Source: Cubamyces lactineus (lineage: Eukaryota; Basidiomycota; Agaricomycetes; Polyporales; Polyporaceae). Taken from it: a DNA stretch of 64,000 nt. Numbering within the stretch: the first letter of the stretch is position 1; the number at the start of each line of letters is the position of its first letter. Location: positions 1,426,001 through 1,490,000 of the forward strand of contig JACDTU010000002.1 in assembly GCA_022376465.1 (NCBI GenBank), written 5' to 3'. A program made the position numbers and the translations under genes. Below, piece after piece: positions 1 to 12,393 of the stretch. The notes under the pieces were generated by a model, which saw nothing but the letters and a program-made list of their open reading frames with translations, had not been told where the DNA came from and did not search any database.

Positions 1-1568
1 GCTCTCGCATACGCTCCGGCACCCGTGGCGGAGACCGAGCGAGTACGCGACGCCCACGCTGAACCCATACAACACCGTCATCCTGACCTTCCTCGCTACC
101 GTGCTCCGGGACCAAACCGCCCGGTCCGCGCTCGAGCGCGCGATCCCCTGGGACGACCTCGCCTCCTTCCTGACGAGCAGCATTCCCCGCAGGGACATCC
201 TCCGCGAACATCAGAAGGTCTGCGAGGAGAGCGGGCTGCTCCTCACGAGCGGCTGCAAGCCCCTCCCGGAAGACTGGTGTATCCGCGGCATGGGCTGGGC
301 AGGGAAGAAGGTGTTCGAGCGTGGGTTCTGGAAGAAGGACTTGGATGCTGCTGAGGAGGAGCGCAACGTCGAGATCGAGGTGCTGGACCGCGTCGAGGTC
401 GCCGACCAGGCGATGGACGGCGTTGTCGAGGACGAGGCGGACGACCGCGAGGGCGACAACTTGCCTGACAAGCGGCGGTGGGTGCGCCTGACTCGTGCGG
501 GGCTTCGCATCGCGCGCGAGGTGCACGGCTTCAGGTTCTCGTCCGCATCGCCACAGGACGGGCGGCCGTGCTGGCGGATCGACGGTGTGTTGGCGGAGAA
601 GGTCGCGCGCTGGCGGGAGGAGGAACGCTTGGAGCGGGAGGCGGAGGAGCAGCGGTTGCGGGGGACGAGGTGGGATGAGGACTCGATGGAGGTGGACGAG
701 GCGGAGGGGGTGAATGACGACTCGGGTGAGGATATCGAGGATGACGATGAGGACTCTGAGGAGATCCGGCGGCTCAAGGTAAGCCGCACCCTTGGACTCT
801 TTTGCTAGAAGGTGACTAACGGCAGTTTCCATCATCGTATAGGCGCGTCGGCGGTACCTCCAGACTTTGCTCGAGTCGGGACAGCGCGGTGCATCTGCGG
901 GCGCGCATCCCGCCCGGCGCGGACATGGTGCGAAGAAATCGGACGCCGTGCGACAGACGCTGCGCATGGTCCCAGGCTACACCGTCCTCGTCGTCGACAC
1001 GAACATCCTGCTCTCGTCACTCGCGGAGTTCTCTGCGCTGGTCGAGTGCGGGCTCTGGACTGTCGTGGTGCCCTTGCCCGCCGTCATGGAGCTCGACAGC
1101 CAGTCGGCGAACCAGTCGGAGCTCGGCCAGGTCGCAGGCGCGGCGCTGCAGTACATCTCCTCTCATGTGCGCACGCACGCGTCGTCGCTCAAGGTCCAGA
1201 CGTCGCGCGGCAACTACCTGTCGAACTTGAACGTCCGGATGGAGCAGGTCGACTTCTCCAGCGGCAATGCGGAGCGCAACATGGACGACCTCATCCTCCG
1301 CGCTGCGCTCTGGCAGGACGAGCACTGGGTCGACCGGTCTGGTCTGCTCAAGAGCGATGGGTCAGCGAAAGACACCTCGAGCGCGGCGAAGGTCGCGCTT
1401 CTCAGCTTCGACCGCATGCGTGAGTACAGCTATGTGGGCTTCCCTGCGAGATCGCCGGTACTAACCATTTTCGCGTCGTCTTCCTCAGTGCGCCTGAAAG
1501 CGCGTTCGCGTCAGCTGTACGCTGCGACCGAGCACGACCTCGCGACGCTCTTCTCCCAGGGAACATGA
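1..1568 (+). CDS. SMG6/EST1-like PIN-domain nuclease, 3' part
   Basis: This is the C-terminal part of an EST1/SMG5-6 family protein; the 5' end lies outside the window. Coding exons are <2-778, 843-1419 and 1489-1568, joined by two GT-AG introns that keep the frame. The first exon carries the EST1 DNA/RNA-binding-domain region, with an IPWDDL motif and a long acidic Asp/Glu stretch. The second opens a PIN domain with VVDTNILL (first metal-binding Asp), a following VMELD Glu, MDDLIL and a terminal FDRM/LRLKAR segment, so the acidic residues typical of an active SMG6-type PIN fold appear to be kept. Members of the family cleave RNA in nonsense-mediated decay or help telomerase; which applies here cannot be read from the sequence. 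The protein ends in FSQGT. Confidence 0.85.
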
Positions 1569-2223
1569 GCCGTCGCCTTCTGAGGGTGCCCGGGGAAGGG
1601 CCAGTGCCGAGTAGCACGTCGCCTTCCCCGCGCATCCCATTCAGTCGGTTTCTCATCAAGCGTCCTCGTGGAGCATATATGTCCATAGTCGCCCGCATAT
1701 CTCTCATCTCTCTATCGCGGCGTCTCGCCAGTCACTAGTGCAGCCGCACCGACGATCTCGGGCGTATGCACTTCTCCCGCGCAACCCCAGACGGTCGCGG
1801 GCGCGCGCCCTCGCGGAGCGTCGCCATCGTCCGCTTTGCCCATCAGGTGGCGGCGGACAGGGCGGGGCACTCTGGGACGGATGGGGCGCCGTCTTTTGCC
1901 CTGCGTCCCGTCGCTGCTACTGCTGTACCTGCTGCTGCCGCTACGACTACGACAGCGGCGGCCAGCACGGCTTCGCACATCACATCGTTACACACTGTCC
2001 TTTCTCGCCCGCCTCTGGACCGCCTCCCGCCCACCGTCTCTCACCGCTTGTCGCGCTATATTTATTCCATTCGCATAGGCTTATCAGCAAACCCACTTCA
2101 TCGTACTCCACTACTCATCGGCATCCCTCAGCAGCAGTCCTTCGCACTTTGCATGGCCTCCCCTTTGGTACACATGGTACATACCCAAACTTCTCGTCGT
2201 TGTCGTCTCGCCCCTTGTCAGCC

Positions 2224-2265
2224 TCTGTCTGTCTGTCTCTGTCTCTCCCTCTCTTCTTCCTGCCT
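2224..2265 (+). repeat. TCTG/TC-rich simple repeat
   Basis: A short imperfect run of TCTG and TC units in a pyrimidine-rich patch of the gene-poor stretch. It is low-complexity sequence with no visible gene next to it. Confidence 0.6.
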
Positions 2266-5200
2266 CGCGTGTGTTGTCATAGCTACTACTTACCCATCCA
2301 ACGAACACGGTCCTTTCTTGTATCAGCATTTACCATAGCCCGATCTCGGAATGCAGTCTGTCACATCCGATCGCGAAGAGTGCAATGCACCACATGCAGC
2401 CCCGTCCGAGCTGCCGGTAGTCAAGCTTTCAAGGACCGATCTCTACATCTTGACGGTCCTGGGTGCATCTGCGTGATACGGTCGATATTGTGTGTGTCAC
2501 CGCCGATCGAGACTCGGCTTGGAGATTGGTAGTATGCCTATGTCGCACGCACTGTGTATGGTAGGTACCGCGCCGACGTCACCCCTTAGTAGTTAACATC
2601 CGCCGCTGAACTTGAAGTTGTGGGCGCATCCGAGTCGGGGTGAGATGCCGAGGGAGGCTGTGCCACCCCGCCGTATCCGACAAGTCGAAGCCGAATCATC
2701 ATCACGCACGTCCATGACAAGCAAGTTCAGTGGGTCCCACCTTGAACGAGGATGGCCGTCTCTATGCACAAGTCTCTTTTCCGGGCTCGAGTCGCGCTGA
2801 CCGACTGGTACTAGTACTGACGCGGGCCGCCGCAGTCTGCCAGTGACGGTAACCAACTTATCCTGGATCGACATCCCCGCAATTGCGCAAGGCTGCAAGC
2901 TTTCGTCAGTCCGAGCCCGCGAGGCATAGTAATCAAGGGTGTGCCGTACTCCACACTATGAAGGCTCTCCTATGGACCGGATCGTGCCTCGATGTGGTGT
3001 CATCGTACGTGTTCGTAGTACGGCATATCGACCAGGAGAAGGGTGACCCTGACGTTGTTTCTTAGTGTATAGTATCTGCATATTCGTGCAGGGTTGCCAA
3101 AGGCCTAGGGTTGCAGCTGACTCAAAGTCTGACGGCGCTTGCCCGCATAAGCTACAGTGAGAAGTCCATATGCAGACGTCACAAGCACTGACATTCAGGT
3201 CTTACCGGGTCTCAGACTGCGGTTAACCCAGGTACGCCGGCAATGTTTGCTTGTTGCGTAGATCGTCCGAACCGCTCTTATCAATCTACTTGGTGCCCGT
3301 AATGACGTAGGTAGCTTGCAGCATTGACCGGGGGAGTCATCGTTTGTAATAGCGCACCCGACCGTCCCCGCCTTCTGTCATTTACAACGGGTACTCACTC
3401 GATACTACTCATCGCGTCCACGCAAGGCGTCAGCTGCAAACGTCGTCAAGGCACACACGAAGGCCTATCTGGGCTGCGTCGCGTCCCGATCACCAAGCGG
3501 TGCAAGCCTCGTCAACTTCGAGCTTCGCCTCGGTAAGCCCGGCGAAGACGTGCTCTTCCGCGGCCCTGTCCAACTCCATGCCTCAGATGCCCGCTCTCCC
3601 CCACGCCTCAGACAGCATCAGCCGCCTCCCAGCACCACCAAAGTCGCCAGATCGGGCCCCAGAACCCGACCCTCGGGGCTCCCGAGACCTATTTCGGGGA
3701 AAGACGAGGGTTCGCGATCCATCAAACAAATACTGCCCGTCGTCAGTGCCGCCGGGATGTCCAAAAGAAAATGCGCGCGAGGTGGTGCGACTGTTTTGCC
3801 TTGTACGCCGCCAAAAGTGGGCCAACCGATGGGACGTGTGGGCTTCGGACCTCGGGGTGCCGTACGTTGGCGGTACACTGGCGCAGGGACAAGAGGCGCA
3901 TTACGTTCCCCCCGACTGTTCGTCATTTGGTGGCTTTCAGAGTTGTCTTGGACATACCAACAGGCAGCTGTGTATGGGCGGGTGAGTGAACCATGTGTAC
4001 CCTTGTCCGTACTGACACCAGCGAGCGTACTAGGCGGGCCCACTGCGACACCGTGGAAATGGACATAGCTAAAATACAGAACGGAGCGCCGAGATTCAGT
4101 CTTCGTTTCGGGGGTTATGCCACTGCTTTGCTGCGACTTCCTTCCCCAGTTCTCACCCGGTCTCTTACTAGTCGCTCAATGGCCAAGAAGGCTTCGCTCT
4201 GCCACCGCCATCATTGCAGGGGGGTACAGGATCTGCGTCAAAGGGATTAGCATGTGCTGAGCGGTTGTGGAGCCGACACGCGTGCCAGCTTCGTATCCGG
4301 GCGTGGAGCGACCGAGTCGCGTTCAAGATGAAGCGATGCAGGTACGCGCACAAGCTGCTATGGCAGGTAGGTACTACCCGATCGCGCGAGATTGATGTTG
4401 CCGGGTATGCTGCCCTCCCAAAGGTGCTTACCGGCCAGATATTACAGCACTAAAGACAGGAAGCAAATTGAGTTGACAGGGTAGACATGATGCCATGGCC
4501 TTCGCGTACGTACTCACGCCAGAAGTTAGGTCGCAGCGCAGCGCAGTTAAGAGCCCAAGATAGGTGACGGTACCTGCCCAGGAATAACTTCGTGTAGGTG
4601 CTACGCGCCGTCCGCGATGAGTGTAGCTTCCGTTAGTAGGCGTTGGCGTCACTCACCTGGATCTATCTTACCTAGAGCCCCCTGCGATCACCTTGGTGCG
4701 GTTCCGTCGGCCATAAGGCGGTGACGACACTCTCTAATGAGCGTTCAAGACATTCTGACGGCGCCCCTTTGACTCCGTACGCGCATGAACATCGGTGTTG
4801 GATGACCGCGTATCGTCCCGATGGGGAAGTAAGCATACGTGCCTCTAGCCCAAAGGGCTCCGCGCCTCGTAACGCTCGCCTTGGACGCACAGGCCATCGT
4901 GTACCGTGAAAACGAAGGTATCGCTTGAGCGTCACTACGTTGCGCCCCAGAGATCTCTAGTCCGTGCGCAGCTATCCCAGCGTCCGGCATGAAGAAAGTT
5001 GGTCAATTCCAGTCGTAATTCCAGTCTGGTCTCCGCCAGCTGATGGCTCGCCGACCTAGGGGGCCTGCGGATAGCTCTGTCGGCAAAGAAGTCCTGCCCT
5101 AGTGTGAGGGCAAGGGCGCGACGCAGGAGGGCGGGCCCCCTGGCGCAATGATTGACGCGCCGTCTATGACATCCATGGGTGCAAGTTGTCCAAGAAACCT

Positions 5201-6700
5201 TCGAGCATCGAACGACGCGCACGGCGGGGGTTCCGATGACGCAGTCGCCCGAGCCCAGGTACCGAGACATCAGCTTCCGTAACGCGACCACCGTCGATCC
5301 GGGCCACACAATAATTGGTGGAAGGGTACGGCAGGAATACTTGATTGACTGGTGCGTCGCCTGTATTCTGGAACACGGGGGCTGAGCTTTCGACGGCTGT
5401 TCGCCCATAGCCGAGCATCTTTATCTTCCAGCGAGCTTCCTGTTAGACATGCGGGAGAAGACGCCGACACTCCCGAGAGCATCTCGAAGTTGCAGGCTCT
5501 CCCGCTATTGATCGATCGTTGGCATCCTGCAGCTCGTTCAGCGTACCGTGTGGCGAATCGAGGTCTGTTGCGCAATCTGTCAAAGGCCCCGTCGTCGCCA
5601 TTGTGTATTGGCAACCTGCCCAGTCAAGAGCGGTTTCATGTTTCGCGGCAAAGGCCGCCTCCGCAGCGGCAAACCTGCGATCCGCCATGGTTGTGAGAAC
5701 CACTTGCTGTCGCGGTCACCCTAGACTGGATTCGACCTGGAAGGATGCTATGCCCCGCCGGCGAGCTGCGTTGATGCAATACTGGGCGGTTATACGCTGT
5801 TGGTGGGAAAGCCACCTCCTATCTCCTGCGAGTGATCCGATCCTACGCATTGTCAGTGCGAGCCCCCGTAATCACTGGTAGGGGCTGCACGCCCACCGAG
5901 GACCCTGCGCGTTCTCAGGAAGGCTGCCAAGGGCGCGCGGGGTCCAGGGGAATGGTGCAGAGAAGGGCGCTTGCACGAAAGACCGGTGTAGGATAGACGT
6001 CGCCTGTTGAGGCAATCGTCAACACCGCTCGCGCTAGACCCATTCAGACATAGCCGGGCTCCATTCCTAGTGCACACCCACACTGTCAGGATGCAGTTGA
6101 CGGTCCTGCATAGGGGCACTACCATCCTAGCGGCAACTTGCTGTTGGGAGGTGCGTCCGCACTGGAAGCTGCGGGTCGGCTAAGGTGGGGCATGTCAGTT
6201 CTGCTATGCTGGTACGGGTCAAGCGTGTTTTCCGGGGGACCGCCTGGAATCCGAGCTCGAGCCCCGGGTCGGAGGGGAGGGAGGGGAGATTATGATATGG
6301 GATGGAGTGTACGGCAGGAGTGTAGAGGAGGGGATAGCGAGCAGCCGGTGGGCGTTGACAGTTGGTCCGGATGGACCGGAGGTAAGAAATCCTCGCCAGC
6401 TCCTTCGAATTCGCAGCGAGAACGGCCCAAATCGGCAGTCCGATCAAAGAAACGGACTGGGCTGAGCGAGTCGAGCGATTGTCTGCTGGGCTGCATTGCA
6501 CCAACGCCGTAAATCTCCAACCCTTCGCACTCGGCGTCTTCGCAGCCTCGTTCTATTCCTCGGTGCCTCTTGTACCATCAATTTGCAGAATATTGAATGC
6601 CTCCTGCCTTTACCAGACGTCTCCCTGCCGGCAGGCGCTCCGCCGGCGTTATGCCATAACCATTGCTATCGAACTCACCACCATTGACGCCTTCTCCCGG

Positions 6701-6706
6701 TATATA
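6701..6706 (+). promoter_or_regulatory. TATA-like box
   Basis: TATATA lies about 100 bases before the ATG at 6803. It fits a core promoter for the small membrane protein, and it is the main outside support for that gene being real. Confidence 0.35.
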
Positions 6707-6802
6707 GCATGTGGCACCCCCGCCTCCCACTCCAGACCGCTTGCCTTCGGCCTCATCGCAACGCCTCCTACCGACTCGCCAATCGACCTCAACTCCCTCG
6801 TC

Positions 6803-7083
6803 ATGCGTACTTTGAAGCTTTACGAGCACCCGGACTTTGAGGTCGAGCCAGAGGACGTCACTCTCCTGTCCACTATCTGCTTCATCCTCGCCTTCGTCAT
6901 TGTCGGCGCTATCTTTATTCTGGGCATGACATGTATTCTTTTCTGGGATGACTGCAGCACCTGTGAGTACTCGGATACACTTGCCGTAAATGCCAAGTAC
7001 TCATTCAAACATTCCCGTTAGCCTACTCAATATACGGTTCAAGACCCCATCTGACCACCGTGCGGCAACTGCTCCAGCGTTGA
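6803..7083 (+). CDS. Small single-pass membrane protein, unknown
   Basis: Predicted exons are 6803-6962 and 7022-7083, giving about 73 residues. The protein has a short acidic N-terminal part (PDFEVEPEDV) followed by one strongly hydrophobic segment of roughly 25 residues ending near CILFWDDC. The donor gtgagt and acceptor ccgttag are good. The same frame is open 5' of this ATG back to about 6479, so translation could start earlier. I do not recognise a family. A TATA-like box sits about 100 bases before the chosen ATG. It could also be the first exon of a longer gene. Confidence 0.4.
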
Positions 7084-8524
7084 GCTCGTCACGTTACAAG
7101 ATATCATTATAGTAATCTCCAGGGCACTAGATTCATGGTGAGTGGGCCTCTAACCAAGACACGAGGCACGTACTGACATGTGCTGTTCGCAGAGACTCAT
7201 TCCGGTGGATAGATCACACTGTATTAATAGCCCATCGCTCTCAGACGTCCCGGCGACAGGCGGCCGTACCGCGCACCTTTCACTATCTGACAGACCTATG
7301 CTATTCGTTGACATGTACGATACGCGCACACCAAGGAAGGGTTGAAGAGTACCATACGCTCGCTATCTTCCACTCCTCCTCTCGGTATACTATTGTTATT
7401 ATTGCATCTATTTGATACTTGTACCACTAGCGACTCAAAATCGCCTCTTAGAATAGCCTTCTCCTGGATCTGGGTACCTTCCTCATGTACACGTAGTGCT
7501 CGTTGCAGAGCAAACCATATTCCGTTCGTAATCCGACTTAGGTTCGTTTCATCCTGTGGAAGGCAAGCACCCCCGCGGTCTCTTGGAACACCTCCCTCTG
7601 ATCCGCCGCGCCAACCGCCGACGTCCGCGCCCTGGTTGGTGGAACAGCCATGGTGGAAACCCGCCAAGCGGTACTGCGAGAGTGGACTAGGTCCGACGCG
7701 TCACGATCAGTGCACCGAACGTTCGCACGGCCGCGATCTGCGCAGGACGTACCCACTGGCGAACCCTGTGCTGTGGTGCGGCGTCAGATCGCAGAGCGAG
7801 ACGCTTGCGAAGCATGCGACGCACCAAGATGTGGCACTGGTCAAGCCCGAGCCTCCGCTGATCTGGGTTCAGGCCGCCCTAGGGCCGTCGCGCTGGAGCG
7901 CATTCAGTAACGACACGCCGGTGACAGGTGTCGCCATCGAAGGAGACCAGAGCACTTCTCGCATCTCGGTAGCGAGCCCATTACGGCCACCCCCAGAGTT
8001 CTCGTCGATCCCTCTGTGCGCCGCGCCGCGGGGCCCCTCAGGCTCTTGGCTGAAGATGTCGTGAGTGCCGTCGTCGGTGCCGCCCTCCTGTACGCGCCCC
8101 CGGAGGACGCTGGCGGCCCACCACCGTCTAGTGTGCGCCGCCGTATCGCTCGCAGACTCCCGATCCCCAGGCGGTGCTAATAAGCCGGGTTGAAGCGGAT
8201 TCAACGGAGCGACGTTCCAGCCCAGACGCTCCTGGGCGAATTGTCTCGGGAGGAGAGTGAGCCCAATACAGTACGTCGCACCAACAATCTGGTTGTGAGG
8301 ACATGGCCAAATCCGTTAGTCAGCACGATTGTCCCGTACGATGGTGCTATGCGGCAGAAGTTGGTGAACGCACCGCTGCCCAAGCAAAACAGACCGCTTT
8401 CACGGTGACAAGGGTCCGTTCATTGGCACTCGCACTAGTTGCCAGACTAGAGGCCCGCCCAAGCCCGTTGATAGTCTAACAACAAAGCGCACGACGTCGG
8501 GTGGATGGTGGAATTGGCGGTTGC
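7084..8524. other. Intergenic stretch with unassigned open frames
   Basis: No gene can be named. A + strand frame is open at 7342-8064 and another at about 7911-8180, the latter with a coding-like residue make-up (for example LLAEDVVSAVVGAALLY) but no ATG. They may belong to an unrecognised spliced gene or simply reflect high GC. A gtgagt donor at 7139 and a cgcag acceptor near 7192 could form an intron, but I could not link them to a convincing protein. Confidence 0.35.
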
Positions 8525-10146
8525 TCATATCAGAGGCGGTCGGCACGTAGACCTGGATGAGGATGACATGCGCACCTGAAAGATAGCAAGCCCGAACATA
8601 GCCAGGCCGAGGAATACATGCCCGACATTCCGCGGCGGATGTGCTGAAGGCGCCCCATCTTTACGGCGGACATGGACAATCGTCCCGAGGGCGACTTCGA
8701 CGATGTACAACAACAGTAGGATCACGCCGCAGATCTATTCCACAAAAAGCACCCGCATCGATTGATCGTGTCAGTACACGCATAAGCATCTTATAGCACG
8801 ACCAGCAGGCTGCCTGAGGCTGTGTCCTGCTGTGTCACGCACCTGGTGCACAGACACAAAGTGCGCCATCCCCTCTTGGGCGACGACCAGTGGGCCCAAG
8901 GCCCAGCCGACACAGACCGCCGGAATGCCGAGCAGGACACTCAGCACCCAGTGCGCGCTGAGCCAGCGCGGAGTCAGCGTTCGAGCCCAGCGCGCGACGA
9001 GCGCGCTCAGCGGGAGCAGCATCACGAACCCCGCTGCGGAGAACACCGCATGCGCTACGAGGAGGCCGTGCGCCCCGGACTCGGCGACCGTCTCGGCGGC
9101 GGAGGGGGGCGGCGAGCTCTGAGACGGCGGCTGGCGCCCGGACGGCGCTGGGGATCCGGATGTGGCGGTCGACGACGCTGGTTGTACTAAATTGTTAGAG
9201 GCGCTGCCATTGCTAGTCCGAGTCGCATTCGGGGTTGGGGAGGATGCTGGATCACGGCGTGTCTCCGACTCGGCGTCCGTCGGGGCAGGAGCTGACGATT
9301 CAGTAGAGGGGGAGTCGCCGCCATCGTTGAGTGTCTTGGATAAGTCCAGGGTGAACGTGCCTGCATCTTGGTGCTGTTCGATGTGGGACGCTGGGTCGGC
9401 GCTCGAAGGGACGGTAACCCCGAACGCCCAGATGAGGGTCTGTGGCCCGGGTGTGCTATTGCTCACATCGCGGATCCGGACCAGCTCCTTCTCCTCGTCC
9501 TCTGACTCGCTCGGGATGTTGAAGGCTAGGATGGGAGAATCAACGGCTGACTGCGCAATGGTCGGACGTACAGCACGCGTATGGCGATCTGTAGTGTCAG
9601 ACAAGGTACCAAGCAACAAGTGATAGGTGGTAGACGCACGGCGGGATTAGCATCGGTGATGTATACTGTCGCCCGCCGCGGCGGGGATGCGACTGGAATG
9701 GGTTCTACGAGCCCTGTGGCTTGACGTTGCGATAGAGACACCGATCCGTCTGCGTTCCGCCACATAATGACCATGGGGGTACCAGCCATTTGGCTGCCAA
9801 ACCCTCTGTTTCAACAGTGCATCATAGGCGTTAGGCCGGTCTGTTTGACTCAGTGTGATATAGTGCGGTGGTAGTACCCACATGGCCATCCACCCGAGTT
9901 GATTCAGAGACTTCATCGTATCTACACCCGCATACCATATGGCGTTCAGTTACTACTAGTATAATGTATCAAAATTGTGAAGGCGTACGCACATGTAACG
10001 ACTGACCCATCTGCGTTCACCGTTGCATTAACACACATCAGGATGCCACACCAAGAATCGCCTCGCAGTGCCGTAACTGCTTGTGACAAGCAAACAATAA
10101 GTATCGAGAGCAGTAGCCTTGGGAGATGAGCCAAAACAACGGTCAT
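8525..10146 (-). CDS. Secreted DOMON-cytochrome b561 membrane protein
   Basis: Exons on the minus strand are 10146-9993, 9921-9882, 9805-9640, 9550-8843 and 8734-8525, all in phase, giving about 425 residues. The N-terminus is a signal peptide (hydrophobic LLLSILIVCL). A DOMON domain follows, with LNQLGWMAI, GFGSQMAG and MVIMWRN motifs like the haem-binding cytochrome domain of cellobiose dehydrogenase. A Ser/Pro/Thr-rich linker leads to a cytochrome b561 membrane region with His in LLVAHA, SAHW, MAHFVSVH and VGHVFLG, which would bind two b haems. Family members are thought to pass electrons across the membrane to outside acceptors such as metals or redox enzymes. The end at 8525 assumes that the last exon reads through a possible 23-base gt...ag stretch, too short to be a normal intron. 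Confidence 0.8.
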
Positions 10147-10511
10147 TTTCTCCGCTCAGCATCAGAGTTGCGGCAAGGAGCTGCCTCTGGGTGGAAAAGG
10201 ACGGAGAGGACAGGAAGGCGAGGCCACCTATCACCCATGTAGCGGCTGCGGGGGCTAGGACGGAATGTCTTGTTCTCATGCTTTGCAACCGTGGTGGAAC
10301 TATGCTCATGGTTGGGAAAGAAGTGGTGGACTGCTGGCTTGGCGTTCTCGACGGGTGACCTTTGAGCGAGGACGTGGGAACGGCATACGCCTAGCATGTT
10401 GACGTACTGCTCCAGGCAAAGTAGTGCAATCACGAGCTTGCGCGAACTTCTAGACTACATGCTAAGTGGGATTTTGTACAGATGATACGACTTCTTCCCT
10501 GATCAACGCAT
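10147..10511. other. Intergenic, NDK end to b561 gene start
   Basis: This holds the promoter side of the DOMON-b561 gene and the 3' flank of the NDK gene, both on the minus strand. Nothing else is visible. Confidence 0.5.
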
Positions 10512-11207
10512 CTACTCGAAGATCCACTTGGCCTGGTCAGCGGTGTACTGAACAATGCCCTCGGGGAACCAGCTACGATCGTAGGTGAGTGGGTGTCTAA
10601 TGTTATAATTAAAGGAGTTTACGTACAGCTGGATCTCCTTCTCAGCGTTCTCAACAGAGTCGGAGCCGTGGCAGATGTTGCGGCCAACAGCGAGGGCGAA
10701 GTCGCCACGGATGGTGCCTAGCGTTTCTACGTCAAACCTTCGTGATAGCTGGTAGGATGATATGAACGCACCAGGAGCAGAGGCGAGGGGGTTGGTCGCG
10801 CCGAGCATGGAACGGCCGGTCTTGACGGCGTCGAGACCCTCCCAGACCATGGCAACAACGGGGCCGGAGGCCATGTACTTGATCAGGCCGGGGAAGAAGG
10901 GCTTGCCCTTGAGGTCAGCGTAGTCTACGCGCGCAACCCTGTCAATCAAATTCGCGGGTGGTGTATATGACGTGCAGCACTCACGCTTCTCGAGGTGCTC
11001 GGGGGTGGCGTGGACGAGCTTGAGGGCAACAAGCTTGAACCCGCGCTGCTCGAAGCGGCCGATGATGTTGCCGACGAGTCCACGCTGGACACCGTCGGGC
11101 TGGAATTTGCACGGCGTTCAGTACGAGAAGTCCAGATTGGGGCAGAGCGCCTAGGAGCGCGTCGAACGCACCTTGACCATGATGTAGGTGCGCTCGCTGA
11201 CAGACAT
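10512..11207 (-). CDS. YNK1: Nucleoside diphosphate kinase
   Basis: The enzyme moves the gamma phosphate from ATP to other nucleoside diphosphates through a phospho-histidine. Minus-strand exons 11207-11172, 11099-10985, 10924-10772, 10717-10627 and 10572-10512 give 151 residues, the usual family length. The start [12 protein letters not shown] and motifs [37 protein letters not shown] and NICHGSDS are all present; the catalytic His falls at position 118, as in canonical enzymes. The third junction needs the acceptor gcgtag before ACTACGC to restore EKHYADLKG; the nearer acceptor would cause a stop. It is divergent to QCR7 with 246 bases between the two starts, and a TATA-like box lies about 75 bases upstream. 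Confidence 0.97.
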
Positions 11208-11281
11208 GGCGATTGTAGGGGTTGGCTGGGGGAGATGGAAGAAGATGAAGAGATGGAGGAAGAGAAAGAGGATGAACGATG

Positions 11282-11288
11282 TTTTATA
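11282..11288 (-). promoter_or_regulatory. TATA-like box of NDK gene
   Basis: The minus strand reads TATAAAA about 75 bases before the NDK ATG at 11207. It lies in the promoter region shared with QCR7. Confidence 0.45.
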
Positions 11289-11453
11289 CATCTCTGCCTC
11301 GATCTTTAGCAGTCCTGCTAATCGCTGCCAAATCGGGCAGGGCTGCTAGGACTCTCCGCCACCTAAAGCAAATAGAGCCAAATAGGCATCGGGGAGAGTC
11401 GCGGTGGTGCGGAGAGACGCCGGCGTCCAACGACGAACGCTGCATAGACAACG

Positions 11454-12017
11454 ATGACCATCGCTGGCCCCCTTGGTCCCTCCCTCGCCCCCGTCATCCG
11501 CGGGAACAGATCCCTCTACCAGTTCTTGAAGCCTATTGCGAACTGGTATGCCAACGTCTCTGGCTACAGAAAAGTCGGCTTGAAGTACGACGACCTCCGT
11601 ACGTCCTCTTTTCTGTGTGTTTCTGGAGTATGTGCAGGGTTGTGAACGGTATCCATTCCAGTCGTTGAGGAGCGCCCCGACGTCCAGCGGGTGAGTACAC
11701 TATACTCCAGGAGTCCGTTGGCGAAAGTAACCACTTGTACAGGCTTTGGAACGGTTGACTCCTCGTGAGGCCTACGACCGCACATTCCGCTTCAAGCGTG
11801 CCTCGCATTGCAGTGTCCTCCACGACATCCTTCCCAAGGACCAGTGGACCAAGCCTGAGGAGGTGCGTAACATACGCCTTCTGTCTCTGCGCCTGCACCA
11901 ACTTACGCTTCGCGCGAATAGGATGTTCGTTACCTCAAGCCCCACGTCGAGCAGGTCGAGCGGGAGGACATCGAGCGCCGCAAGTGGGACAACATTGCCG
12001 TCTCGCGGAGGCGATAG
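11454..12017 (+). CDS. QCR7: Cytochrome bc1 complex subunit 7
   Basis: A small matrix-side subunit of respiratory complex III (14 kDa, ubiquinone-binding family). Exons 11454-11598, 11662-11690, 11743-11862 and 11922-12017 give 129 residues, the expected size. Recognisable segments are FLKPIANWYANVSGYRKVGLKYDDL, LTPREAYDRTFRFKRA, LPKDQWTKPEED and a basic end IERRKWDNIAVSRRR. No presequence is seen, as is normal for this subunit. The second exon is only 29 bases. It is divergent to the NDK gene and convergent with transketolase. Confidence 0.95.
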
Positions 12018-12393
12018 ACTTTCTACGGATAGGACACTACCACTATAGCAGACGAGCCTATGCCTTGTCGTTTAATGCAACTCGTCCTTCGAATCTGCGT
12101 CACCTGGCGTGCAGCCTGCCTAGCCAATCACAACCTGTCTATATCACCAGCATGGCACCGCGCTAAGGCTATCAGCCTCCGTCTGGCTACCCTAGTCTCG
12201 GCTCGAGACCTTCAATAAGGCACTCTGCGTCGCTAATACTGAGCTACGGAGAAATCGAAGAGTTCTTCGCACCGTAGGTCGTGACTGAGCGTATAGAAAT
12301 TCTATAGAATTGAACAAGTACAAGCGAGCACACTGCCTTCTATCGTATCACCCATTAATCTGCCAAAACCCTTTCAGAGACTCAACGTCGAAC
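12018..12393. other. Convergent 3' region, QCR7 and transketolase
   Basis: Both neighbours end into this stretch. It should hold the two 3' untranslated regions; no further gene is visible. Confidence 0.5.

Larger units (their letters stand above)
1569..6802. other. Gene-poor stretch of 5.2 kb
   Basis: No gene is supported here. Short reading frames occur in all six frames, but none shows a known domain, and none could be extended by splicing into a recognisable protein. The part from about 2,000 to 2,330 is rich in pyrimidines on the + strand, which explains the long open frame at 1738-2532. No transposase, reverse transcriptase or other mobile-element motif was seen. The stretch could be an old decayed element or a non-coding RNA region, but nothing in the sequence shows which. 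Confidence 0.5.

Noticed and set aside
1177..1182. ACGCGT sites inside coding regions (this and others such as 12895 and 54656)
   Set aside because: They occur at about the rate expected by chance and lie within exons or introns, so they are not taken as cell-cycle boxes.
1738..2532. Open frame of 264 codons on the + strand
   Set aside because: The sequence is pyrimidine-rich, giving a Ser/Leu/Cys/Arg-rich product without any domain; open frames on the other strand overlap it. It looks like a result of base composition.
7342..8064. Open frame of 240 codons on the + strand
   Set aside because: No domain, mixed composition, and overlapping open frames on both strands. Kept only as an unassigned note in the intergenic entry.
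10925..10945. Alternative NDK splice acceptor after gattgacag
   Set aside because: It leads to an early stop, while the acceptor at 10925 restores the conserved EKHYADLKG segment.
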